From positions 112,030-176,029 of the forward strand of contig NZ_MCRI01000002.1 of the NCBI RefSeq assembly GCF_001720165.1: a stretch of DNA of 64,000 bases, read 5' to 3'. A program made the position numbers and the translations under genes. Positions 52,149-61,423 of this stretch are shown piece after piece. The notes below the pieces were generated by a model. That model ran no database searches. It was not told the DNA's origin and saw only the letters and a list, made by a program, of their open reading frames with translations. Each line of letters starts with the position of its first letter. Within the stretch, counting starts at the first letter, position 1. This stretch comes from Methylophaga muralis. Its GTDB lineage: Bacteria > Pseudomonadota > Gammaproteobacteria > Nitrosococcales > Methylophagaceae.

Positions 52149-53251
52149 TTAGCTATCTGGAGCATGATAACGCGACAGCCAATGTGCATAAGGTGCAGGT
52201 AACACCCAGGCTGGATCTTCAATTTTTAAGGTTTTAGCTGCATGGTAAGGCCAGTGAGGATTGGCTAAATGCGCACGTCCCACCATAACTAAATCCATTT
52301 GTTGATCAGTAATAACCTGGTTCACCGTGTTAGGTTCATCAATGCCCCAGGCTGAAGCAACTGGGATCTCTGCTTCACGACGCACACGCTCAGCAATAGG
52401 TGCTAACAAAGCCGGTCCCCACGGAATAGCCGCATCGGGAGTAGAAAACCCAATACTGACACTGAGCATATCCAAACCAGATTGTTTAAATTGTTGAGTC
52501 AGATGAATCGACTCACTTAGCGTTTCTTCATCACGACCATCATATTCAATCACCCCAAAGCGGGCGGTTAATGGCAGATTTTCTGGCCAGACTTCTCGCA
52601 CGGCTTGTAAAGTTTCCAGTAAGAATCGACTACGACCGGCCAAATCGCCACCATATTGATCGTCACGCTTATTGGAGTGGACTGAAAAAAAGCTTTGTGC
52701 CAGATAGCCATGAGCAAAATGCAATTCCAGCCACTCAAATCCGGCAGCTTGGCGCGTTTGGCAGCGGCAACAAAGTCAGCTTTAACCCGTTCAATATCTT
52801 GCAGCGTCATCGCTTGGGGGACTTTGGGCAAATTGGCACCAAAAGCAACCGCAGACGGTGCGATTGTCTGCCAGCTTTGCGGATCGCTATCAGCCAGATG
52901 ATCATCACCTTCCCATGGACGATTAGCACTGGCTTTACGTCCAGCATGTGCAATCTGAATACCTGCACATGCACCGGCTTTTTTAATGGCCGAAGCAATT
53001 TTTGCCATGCCTTCAGCCTGGGCGTCATTCCATATGCCAGTACACCCCGGGGTAATTCTTCCTTCGGGACTGACTGCCGTGGCTTCAACAATCACCAGAC
53101 CCGCACCACCGCGTGCTAATTGGGTGTAATGCGCCAGATGCCAGTCATTGGTATGGCCATCATCGGCACTGTATTGGCACATCGGTGGAACCGCAATACG
53201 GTTGCGTAACGTCACATCTTTCAGTGAAAACTCAGTAAACAATGCTGTCAT
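52149..53251 (-). pseudogene. Old yellow enzyme family NADH:flavin oxidoreductase (YqjM type), frameshifted
   Basis: This FMN-dependent ene-reductase family has a TIM barrel. The first frame (ATG 53251) contains LRNRIAVPPMCQYSADDG, IVEATAVSPEGR and QIAHAGRKAS up to FVAAAKRAK. The remainder, with FAHGYLAQSFFS, NKRDDQYGG, LPLTARFGVIEYDG and VGRAHLANPHWPYH, lies in another frame and stops at 52149. One missing G near 52748 (AAGCTGCC for AAGGCTGCC) joins them into AKRAKAAGFEWLE and gives about 367 residues, the normal length. Cys in MCQYS and the His pair of the active site are present. Confidence 0.85.
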
Positions 53252-53329
53252 AAAAATCTCTTGTTAAAGAATAAAATTCAAAAATATTTCTGAGGCTGGA
53301 TTTTGAAAAGTTAGAAATCGGATAAATGC

Positions 53330-54121
53330 TTAAAAAGCACTTTTAATCACCCCACCATCAACACGAACAGCTGCTCCGGTCGTTGCAGAAGCCAAGGGGC
53401 TGGACAGATAACACACCATTGATGCGACCTCTTCGGTGGTGGCAAAACGTTTGATCAGTGATGTCGGTCTGACGTTTGCAAAGAAGTCTTTTTCGAATGC
53501 TTCAATGCTTTGACCTTCTTTTTCTGCCAGATCACTGACGAAGGTTTCAACACCTCTTGAGCTGGTTGGGCCCGGCAAGACTGAATTCACCGTGATATCG
53601 GTACCGGCAACCTGTTCTGCCAGACCTCGGGCAATGGCAATCTGAGCTGCTTTCGTCATGCCGTAATGAATCATTTCATGAGGAATCTGTACGCCGCTTT
53701 CGCTGGATATAAAAATCACCCGGCCCCAGTTTTGTTGTTTCATCGCAGGTAGATAGGCACGCGTTAAACGCACACCACTGAGCACATTCACCTCAAAAAA
53801 GCGCAACCAGTCTTCATCCGGTATTTCTTCAAAAGGGACTGGCTCGAAGATACCCAGATTATTAATCAGAATATCTACTTTGGGATACTGCTCAGTTAAT
53901 TTCGCAGCTTCAGAGGCCAAAGACAAATCGCCGGCAAACCCTGTTACTTCGCCTTTGGCCGTTGTTTTCAATGATTCTACAGCCTGTTTTACGGATGCCT
54001 CGGATCGCCCATTCACGATAATATTGGCACCTTCTTCAGCCAGAGCATTGGCAATGGCAAAACCAATACCGGCAGTACTACCACTGATAAAAGCAGTTTT
54101 GTTAGTAAGTTGCAGATCCAT
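53330..54121 (-). CDS. Short-chain dehydrogenase/reductase family oxidoreductase
   Basis: The 263-residue protein has the NAD(P)-binding GSTAGIGFAIA (residues 14-24), the NNLG motif, Ser in FISSESG, and the catalytic YGMTKAAQ (Y-x3-K), then the C-terminal loop with VNSVLPGPT. ATG 54121 with AAAGGAGT upstream is clearly the start. The substrate is unknown. It follows the old yellow enzyme gene on the same strand, both likely acting on carbonyl or enone compounds. Confidence 0.88.
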   Translation of the reverse strand: MDLQLTNKTAFISGSTAGIGFAIANALAEEGANIIVNGRSEASVKQAVESLKTTAKGEVTGFAGDLSLASEAAKLTEQYPKVDILINNLGIFEPVPFEEIPDEDWLRFFEVNVLSGVRLTRAYLPAMKQQNWGRVIFISSESGVQIPHEMIHYGMTKAAQIAIARGLAEQVAGTDITVNSVLPGPTSSRGVETFVSDLAEKEGQSIEAFEKDFFANVRPTSLIKRFATTEEVASMVCYLSSPLASATTGAAVRVDGGVIKSAF

Positions 54122-54171
54122 AAATACTCCTTTCAAACTGTATATAAAACAGGGTGAGCGTGACGTGCTGA

Positions 54172-54971
54172 TTACGGTGAAAGCTGTTTTAACGTTGCGC
54201 TTAACGAAGCCGCTGAGACTTCCCCCATATGACTCTCAACCAATGTGCCTTGCTGATCAAAAAATAACGTGACAGGCAAACCGTAAGCACCAAATGCATC
54301 TGCGACTTTGCCGGTTTTATCGATCAGCACATGATCAAATGTCAGTTGGTTTTCAGCCAGAAACTTCTCAATTGTTTCCGCTGATTCTTGCTGATTCAGC
54401 ATGACAAAGCGGATCTCAGGATACTGTTGCTCTGACTTTTCAAAAGCAGGCATTTCACGTTGACAGGGTGGGCACCAACTTGCCCATAAATTCACCACCG
54501 TCACGTTCTCTCCAGCAAACTGATTCAACGATTTTTGCTCGCCATCGAGTTGCTCGATGGTGATATCCGGTATCAAAGGTGCTTCACGGCCCGCATTTAG
54601 CGCAAAAGATGTCACTGAAAAGAACAGCAGAATGGATAAGCTCCGCCGAATAAAGCTATGCGTTGTTGAGGCAGACGTTTAATCTGCCATAACAAAAACA
54701 GCACCATCGCAATCATGCCGGAAAACCAATCCACGCCACGATCCCGGAAATCCAGCATTTGCCAGAAGGATTCATAATGATCAGCAAATTTGATCACAAA
54801 CACGATACGACCAATCACCAGCCCGAATAACAGCATCATCAATAACGGATCGGTCACTGAACCTTCATTTTTTCTGGCTAAAAAAGATGCCACCAAGATT
54901 CCAACTAAACCGCTGCTAAATAACAGCAATGGCTCAAGTGGTATGGCAAATGGACCGATGTTAATTGACAT
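54172..54971 (-). pseudogene. Lgt-like membrane domain-thioredoxin (TlpA) fusion protein, frameshifted
   Basis: The first frame (ATG 54971) encodes an Lgt-like membrane domain of about 118 residues: PFAIPLEPLLLFSSGLVG, DPLLMMLLFGLVIGRIVF and a final helix that runs out of frame after LFGGA. A second frame, with only a GTG start at 54615, encodes a TlpA-type thioredoxin domain with NLWASWCPPCQREMP (active Cys pair). It has no signal peptide of its own. Restoring one T at 54638-54639 (GCTTTA for GCTTA) links the frames through LFGGALSILLFFSVTS, a clean helix that would put the thioredoxin domain in the periplasm. The whole matches known Lgt-TlpA fusions near dsbG. The start overlaps the dsbG stop (TGATG). 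Confidence 0.8.
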
Positions 54972-55732
54972 CACGGTTCAAACATCCTGTTGATATCTTC
55001 CCGCATCGGCATGCCTTCGACCAGTCGCACATGGCCTTTGGCATCTTTATAAACACTGGTTGGTGTCGCCATCAGACCCAACTGTTCCATCAACAGATTA
55101 TTTTCATCCACCAGCACTGTGCCTTTGGTTAAAGCTTCTTCATTGAGGCTTGAGCCAGCACTATCAGACTGTTGAATATGTTGCTGCAAAGCCTCTTCAG
55201 GCGAGTCGGCCGCTAAAATAGAAGCGGCCTTTTGCAAACTGTCTTCCTGCAAAATACCGACGATAATATGGCGAAACTGCACCTCACCTTTCGCAATGTA
55301 TGGTTCGGCCATTTCACGTAGTCGCTGACAATATGGGCAAAACGGATCGGTGAAGGTATAAATAATCTGTTTGGCATTTTTATCGCCATCTAATACCCAC
55401 TTCGCACTCTCCAATTGCTGCCAAACCTTTTCATTTTGCGGCGCGCTGATCAGTTCATAAAGCGCTTCCTGCCCCAAATCGTCACCTTCGGCATTAATCA
55501 GATTTCCAATAACGGCATATTGTTTATCTTCTGTCAGATAAATACTCATCGGCTGGCCTTGAACCATAGCGGCATAGCCTTTTAAACCGGCGGGGGTGTC
55601 AAACGTATCCACAATCGTCACACCTTGCTGTTTGATATAGCTGATGACTTCGGGCTCTTGCTGTTCAGCGATCGCAAAATAACTGCCCAAGCCAATGAGC
55701 ACTATCGAAACAGCTAAGATTATTTTCTTCAT
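54971..55732 (-). CDS. dsbG: Thiol:disulfide interchange protein DsbG
   Basis: The 253-residue periplasmic protein has a signal peptide (IILAVSIVLIGLGSYFAIA), an N-terminal dimerisation domain, and a thioredoxin domain with the active motif DPFCPYCQRLRE (C-P-Y-C, as in DsbG; DsbC has C-G-Y-C). A cis-proline follows in MATPTSVYKD. DsbG protects single cysteines from sulfenylation and acts as a chaperone. It is co-transcribed with the Lgt-TlpA fusion, so the pair probably forms a periplasmic reducing system. Confidence 0.88.
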   Translation of the reverse strand: MKKIILAVSIVLIGLGSYFAIAEQQEPEVISYIKQQGVTIVDTFDTPAGLKGYAAMVQGQPMSIYLTEDKQYAVIGNLINAEGDDLGQEALYELISAPQNEKVWQQLESAKWVLDGDKNAKQIIYTFTDPFCPYCQRLREMAEPYIAKGEVQFRHIIVGILQEDSLQKAASILAADSPEEALQQHIQQSDSAGSSLNEEALTKGTVLVDENNLLMEQLGLMATPTSVYKDAKGHVRLVEGMPMREDINRMFEP

Positions 55733-55785
55733 TCAAAACTCCGGTGTTATTTGTTTGATTGAGTCTAATCAACTGTTATTAAGTG

Positions 55786-55829
55786 AGGATTAATGAGCAC
55801 TAAAGCAAGGCCAACTATGAATTAATCCT
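55786..55829. promoter_or_regulatory. Nine-base inverted repeat between dsbG and MFS gene
   Basis: AGGATTAAT (55786-55794) and ATTAATCCT (55821-55829) are perfect inverted copies, 26 bases apart. The pair lies in the 203-base gap between divergent genes. Either DNA-loop operator half-sites or chance; there is no T-run to suggest a terminator. Confidence 0.35.
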
Positions 55830-55934
55830 TTAAGTTAATGAACCTCTCAAGTCGTTTCACTCTCTTCCGTACGCATTGCGATGACTTATGGTAAAACGTA
55901 TGACTCGCCATTTTGTTCAGGTAAGTTTCTGATT

Positions 55935-57125
55935 ATGAGCACCAACCGACTGCATATATCCCCTCGCTATCAAGTGATCCTGGCAGGCATTTGTGCATTA
56001 ATCCTCACCGTCGGTATTGCCCGTTTTGCCTACACGCCATTTTTACCCGTAATGCTCAGCGAAACGTCACTGGATAAATTCACCGGTGGTTGGCTAGCGA
56101 CGTTTAATTACATTGGTTATCTGAGTGGTGTCGTGCTGATTTCGTTCTTAACCAGCCTTAAAACCAAGTTTTTGTTTTACCGGATCAATCTCATCCTAGC
56201 GGTGTTGAGCACTTTATTAATGGCCATTACCACCGATATGGTTTTATGGAGCATTTTGCGGTTTATTGGTGGTCTTTCCAGCACCGCAGGAATCATTCTT
56301 GCCGCAGGATTTGTGATGGGCTGGCTTAAACAGAATGGCTACAAATCGGCTTTGGGTATCCATTTTTCCGGGCTGGGTTTAGGAATCGCTATTCCGGGTA
56401 TTGTTATCGTGATTATCACGCCTTATTTTAATTGGGCTGAGCAATGGTTAATCATGGGGGTTTTCGGGATTTTGTTTTTCCTGCCTGCCTGGTTTTTAAT
56501 GCCAAAACCTGCTTTACAAAATGCTCCGACAGCCGATTTTACCGCTCCCAATACTAAATGGATGCGATTAATGATTGCCGCTTATGCCTGTGCTGGTGTG
56601 GGTTACGTTATCAGTGCCACATTTATCGTGGCGATCCTCGAAGGCATGCCCAGTCTTTCCGGTCATGGCAATATTATCTGGGTCATGTTGGGAGTTGCAG
56701 CGATTCCATCGTGCATCATCTGGGACAAAGTGGCTGAACGAATAGGAGAAACTCGAGCGATTATTACGGCTTATTCAATGATATTGCTATCCATCTTGAT
56801 CCCACTTTTCAGCGAATCACTGTTACTGAATGTGCTTGGCGCATTGCTCTTCGGCGCCACCTTTGCCGGTATTGTCAGTCTGATGCTGGTGTATGTCGGC
56901 CATAAGTTTCCACATAACCCTGCCAAAGCCATGGCAAAACTGACAATAAGCTACGGGATTGCCCAACTGATCGCACCAGCTTTAGCCGGATATTTATCAA
57001 CCCTAACCGGTAATTACCTCTCATCCTTGTGGATGGCTGCAGCAGTCATGAGTACCGGCATTTTCTTTGTCTGGCGGATTCAGCGGTTTGAAGAAAAGTT
57101 ATTAATCAAAACCTCAACGCATTAG
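55935..57125 (+). CDS. YbfB/YjiJ family MFS transporter
   Basis: The 396-residue protein has 12 hydrophobic helices and the family start with VGIARFAYTPFLPVML in helix 1. Members of this uncharacterised MFS family often have a charged GxGRFAYxP-like motif, as here. The substrate is unknown. ATG 55935 is chosen because AGGTAAG lies about ten bases upstream and a long frame starting at 55881 adds non-conserved residues. It stands alone. Confidence 0.82.
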   Translation: MSTNRLHISPRYQVILAGICALILTVGIARFAYTPFLPVMLSETSLDKFTGGWLATFNYIGYLSGVVLISFLTSLKTKFLFYRINLILAVLSTLLMAITTDMVLWSILRFIGGLSSTAGIILAAGFVMGWLKQNGYKSALGIHFSGLGLGIAIPGIVIVIITPYFNWAEQWLIMGVFGILFFLPAWFLMPKPALQNAPTADFTAPNTKWMRLMIAAYACAGVGYVISATFIVAILEGMPSLSGHGNIIWVMLGVAAIPSCIIWDKVAERIGETRAIITAYSMILLSILIPLFSESLLLNVLGALLFGATFAGIVSLMLVYVGHKFPHNPAKAMAKLTISYGIAQLIAPALAGYLSTLTGNYLSSLWMAAAVMSTGIFFVWRIQRFEEKLLIKTSTH

Positions 57126-57280
57126 ATTGCGTAGACCAAGACATCCTTGTCATAACTTCACAAGTAAAACAACGCATTATTGAAAATCGTGTCATATCCC
57201 ATAGTCATAGATTAAATCACCGATTTCCCCCCAGATTTTCATCGGTAACATGCTTTGCTTAATTTTGCGGAGCTTTATCA

Positions 57281-59405
57281 ATGTCTGGAAAAATCGTATA
57301 TATCAATCTTCTATTTCTAGGTTTAAGTCCACTTACCTTCGCCGACACAAGTATTGAATCACCACAAGAATTAGACGCTTTGGTGGTAACTTCCGATAAA
57401 AATAGAGGTTTATTAGATCTTGATACACCGACTGAGGCAGGTTCCCGCCTTGGATTATCAGCTCGGGAAAACCCAGCATCGGTTGCAGTTGCAGATCGTG
57501 AGTTAATGATACAAATAGGAGCTCGCGACTTGCAAGATGCTGCCAATATTTTGCCCGGAATTAATCTGGCATCCTTTCCAGGTCGTGGTGCCTTTGTTTC
57601 ATACAGAGGATTTACAGGATCACAGGTAAACCAGTTATTTAATGGTATACCTTTAGCTTATAGTATAGCTGCGCGACCTGTTGATTCATGGATATATGAT
57701 CGTGTTGAAGCGGTTGGCGGCCCATCTTCTTTTTTATATGGAGCTAGCTCCGTTGGCGGTAGCCTGAATTACGTTACCAAAACCGCTGATCGTATTGATC
57801 AAGAACTTACCGGTCGCTTAAGTTATGGTCGCTTTGATACCACTGAAACATCCCTTGGTGTTAACAAAGAACTCAATGAGTATAACTGGATTCGTTTTTG
57901 ATTACAGTCAAGGAAATAGCAACGGTTACATTGATCGAAATGAAACACGCTCTGATTCTATGGCCTTCTCATGGTTGAGTGATCTTACGACCAATCTATC
58001 TCATACGTTAGCTGTGGAATATCAGGAAGAAAATGTTGATAGTCCATATTGGGGCACGCCAACGTTACAGCCCCACAGCGGCACATTACAAATTGATAAG
58101 CGTATCCGCCATAACAACTATAACGTTGAAGATGGGGTATATAAGCAACGTGTTCGTTGGCTACGATCAGTGACTGACTACCAGTTTAATGACAAAACCG
58201 CTTTACGAAATACGTTTTATCATTATCGTGCTGAACGTGACTATCAGAACCTTGAGGGCTATCGTTATACAGACTCAACCAATAGCGTAATTGATCGACG
58301 CAGTGGGCTTCAACAACGTCATGAACAGGAAATGAATGGTAACCGAATTGAGCTGACGCATCAGGGCGAGCTGTTCGCCCAACAAAGTGACTGGGCTGTT
58401 GGCTTTGACTTCAACACTAACCATCACACAGGCTTTCCGACCTCATCCGGAACTTTTGATTTTATTAATCCATATAACTATGACCCTGGCAGCTTTGCTG
58501 AATTAGGTATTGGTTCTTTGCAAGAAGGCCGCAGCAACAGAGTCAAGATGATTTCTGTATTCGCAGAGAACCGACAAGGCCTTACCGATCGTCTATCACT
58601 TATCTCGGCTTTGCGTTATGACCACATTGATTTTGAACTTGTACCTTCGCCAGAGGCAGAAAAATCAACCAGTCAATGGGATACCGTTTCTGGCCGTTTA
58701 GGACTGGTGTATGCGTTAAATGAGGACATCAGTTTATATTCTCAGTACAGCACCTCATCAGAACCACCAGGCGGTACATTGACGACATCAAGCACTACGA
58801 CGATTGATGACTTCGATATCAGTAAAGGCCGTCAATTTGAAATAGGTGCAAAATTTAATTATTGGAATAACCGTGGTACTTCCACTATCGCGGCTTATCA
58901 TATCGTTCGTAAGAATTTCTTAGTCCGAGATCCAAATGACTCCAGCCGTTCGATTCAAGTTGGTCAACAAACATCAAAAGGCCTCGAATTTGCGACATCT
59001 CTGCAAATAACCACAACTCTGCGTGCTGATGCCAATGTCGCCTTTGTCAACGCCGAATATGATGAATATTTCGAGGCGGGTGAATCATATAAGGGCAACA
59101 TGCCGAGCAGTATTCCTAAACGACTTGGCAATTTATGGTTGATTTATCAACCCTTGTCAGACTGGCAGTTCGGTTTGGGAGCCCGTCACGTGACATCGGT
59201 ATATGCCGACAGTGCCAACACTCAGAAACTCCCAGCCTATACCCTATATGATGCGTATGCTCGATACCGTGTTAGTCAGCACTTGGATATCACGCTACGT
59301 GGACGAAACCTATCTGACAAGTTGTATGCCTATTCTGGTTCTTCTAGTCAGTATTACGTCGGTGAGCCACGCAGCGTCGAATTATCATTGGATCTGAAAT
59401 ACTGA
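57281..59405 (+). pseudogene. TonB-dependent siderophore receptor, frameshifted at a T-run
   Basis: The first frame (ATG 57281) gives a signal peptide, a TonB box-like ELDALVVTSD, and the plug with NPASVAVADRE, FSYRG-type FVSYRGFTGSQ and VEAVGGPSSFLYGASSVGG, ending at LNEYNWIRF and a TGA. The barrel continues in another frame from FDYSQGNSNGYIDRN to the final SVELSLDLKY. The junction is a run of five T (57895-57899); with four T the frames join as NWIRFDYSQ. The full receptor is then 707 residues, normal for the siderophore receptor class. The barrel end overlaps the PepSY gene by one base. The ligand is unknown. Phase variation is possible but unproven. Confidence 0.85.
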
Positions 59406-60907
59406 TGAGACAGTTGTTTCTGTGGCATCGTTGGCTTGGGATTGCTCTATGCCTGTTTATGGCCTTGTGGTTCATATCAGGTATCGTCATGTTGTTTGTC
59501 GGCTATCCCAAGTTAACATCCACAGAACATTTGCAAAGTCTGCCAGCACTATCTGCCGGGACCGACTATATTGACGTTAATCAGGCTATTAATGCGACTA
59601 AACAAACTGTGCCACCTGTTGAAGTCAGACTGAGTTCCATTGCTGACAAACCTCATTATTTAATACGTTATCCAGATCAGGCAGCAATAGCTATAGATGC
59701 CTTGACTGCACAAAAAATCGAAAACGCAAACCAGCTTCAGGCTTTAGCCTCTGCTCAAGCCTTTTATCCTGCAGCAAAAACTGAATATCTCGGACTTATT
59801 GAGTACGACAGTTGGACTTTGTCGCGAGGTCTAGACACCGAAAGACCTTTGCACAAAATTAGACTCAATGATGAGGCTGGCCGAATTCTGTATATTTCTT
59901 CACATTCTGGCAGAGTCATCCGTGATGCAACTTTTCATGAGCGAACATGGGGTTGGCTTGGCGCCTGGTTACACTGGCTTTATCCATTTCGAAACTTAAG
60001 CTGGTGGAGCGAGCTGATTATTTACCTCTCGCTCACTGCAACAGCGATGGCATTTTTAGGTCAGTTTATTGGCATCAAGCGCTGGCGCTTTAGCAAAACC
60101 TATCGTAGTGGCTCACATTCGCCATACTCTCAGACCAATATGCGTTGGCATCATATCGGCGGTATGTTGTTTGGTTTTTTGTTAATTGCCTGGATTTTCA
60201 GTGGTTTAATGTCTATGAATCCCTGGAACTTGTTGGCCAATAAATCGGAGATTGATATCCAGAGCTTTAAGGGAGAAGCACTCAATAACTTCGATACAAA
60301 TATGACTACGGCAAAGCTTATCCAAAATTTCCAACAGGCAGGTATTCAGCCTCGTGAGCTGGTCTGGAATAAAGTTGCTGGTAAAGATTGGGCAACGGCT
60401 TACGATGAACACGGGCAAAGTCGAGTACAAGCCCTATCATCAACTGGACTTGTACTACAGATCGTTCCATTTATGGCATTAAAACACGCGGTTCAGACTA
60501 TGTCTGATACACAAACATTTCAGCTTGAGTGGGTGAAGGATTATGATTTTTACTATTTTGCCCGAGAACAACAAAGCATGTATGGCGCAAGAGAAAGACC
60601 GTTACCAATTTTACGCGCCAAGTTTGATGATCCTGCTAAAACGTGGATTCACATTGATCCACATAACGGTTCGGTCATTGAAAGCCTTGATCAAAACCGT
60701 CGAATAGCACGCTGGCTATTTAATCTTTTGCATAGCTGGGATTGGCAGCCGTTACTGGAGCGCCCGATTTTACGGGAAAGTCTAATTACCCTATTCAGTC
60801 TTGGTGGACTGATTATTTGTATCAGCGGTACTCTGATAGGCTGGCGCAGACTAAGAAGAAAAACACGAAAATACCAAGATAAATCAAAGTCGTTTAATAC
60901 AACGTAA
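59405..60907 (+). CDS. PepSY-associated membrane protein (putative siderophore reductase)
   Basis: The 500-residue protein has a helix at residues 10-32, a periplasmic PepSY domain (about 55-165, with DEAGRILYISSHSGRVI), helices near 195-220 and 252-275, a second PepSY-like domain, and a last helix near 460-482. Conserved histidines sit near the helices (RWHHIGGMLFGF, LLHSWDW), as expected for heme or metal binding. PepSY-TM proteins next to TonB siderophore receptors are often thought to reduce ferric siderophores. The start overlaps the receptor stop, so both are translated together. Confidence 0.85.
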   Translation: MRQLFLWHRWLGIALCLFMALWFISGIVMLFVGYPKLTSTEHLQSLPALSAGTDYIDVNQAINATKQTVPPVEVRLSSIADKPHYLIRYPDQAAIAIDALTAQKIENANQLQALASAQAFYPAAKTEYLGLIEYDSWTLSRGLDTERPLHKIRLNDEAGRILYISSHSGRVIRDATFHERTWGWLGAWLHWLYPFRNLSWWSELIIYLSLTATAMAFLGQFIGIKRWRFSKTYRSGSHSPYSQTNMRWHHIGGMLFGFLLIAWIFSGLMSMNPWNLLANKSEIDIQSFKGEALNNFDTNMTTAKLIQNFQQAGIQPRELVWNKVAGKDWATAYDEHGQSRVQALSSTGLVLQIVPFMALKHAVQTMSDTQTFQLEWVKDYDFYYFAREQQSMYGARERPLPILRAKFDDPAKTWIHIDPHNGSVIESLDQNRRIARWLFNLLHSWDWQPLLERPILRESLITLFSLGGLIICISGTLIGWRRLRRKTRKYQDKSKSFNTT

Positions 60908-60970
60908 TTTAGATCGCGCGTGGCAAAAATCCTTCCAAGCTTGCGCTATCAGGAATACAGCAAAGTCTTT

Positions 60971-61411
60971 TCAACCAACTTGCAGAGCAAGATAACTAAT
61001 CACCACATAACGTAATAACTTGCCTGCGCTAACAATAATGACAAACCACAGTAGCCGGATTCGTAAAATACCGGCTATCACTGTCAAGGGATCTCCAATT
61101 ATTGGTAACCATGCGAAAAACAACGATAACAATCCATATTTTTTAAAGTGTAATTCTGCTCGTACAAAATCATCTTCAGACATTCTCAGCCATTTTTTTA
61201 TCACACCTATACTGGCCCAATAGCCGAGTGCATAGTTTGTCAGTGATCCCAACACATTGCCTATCGTGGCAATGACAACAATATTTGTTGGAGAAAACCC
61301 GCTGATTAATAACGCTGTGAGCACCACTTCAGAACTCAGTGGCAAAATCGTTGCGGCTAAAAAAGCTGAGACGAAAAGCCCCGTGTAGCCGAGGTTAGTA
61401 AAAAAATCCAT
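60971..61411 (-). CDS. YqaA family (DedA-like) membrane protein
   Basis: The 146-residue protein has the DedA/VTT core: GNVLGSLTNYALGYW, AWLPIIGDPLTVIAGILR and a final pair of helices. YqaA proteins are short DedA relatives, and the DedA family includes undecaprenyl phosphate flippases. Here the P-I-I-G-D-P motif, typical of YqaA, is intact. The function of this member is not known. It follows the flavoprotein gene on the same strand and is probably in its transcript. Confidence 0.85.
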   Translation of the reverse strand: MDFFTNLGYTGLFVSAFLAATILPLSSEVVLTALLISGFSPTNIVVIATIGNVLGSLTNYALGYWASIGVIKKWLRMSEDDFVRAELHFKKYGLLSLFFAWLPIIGDPLTVIAGILRIRLLWFVIIVSAGKLLRYVVISYLALQVG

Positions 61412-61423
61412 TGGTGTTATAAA

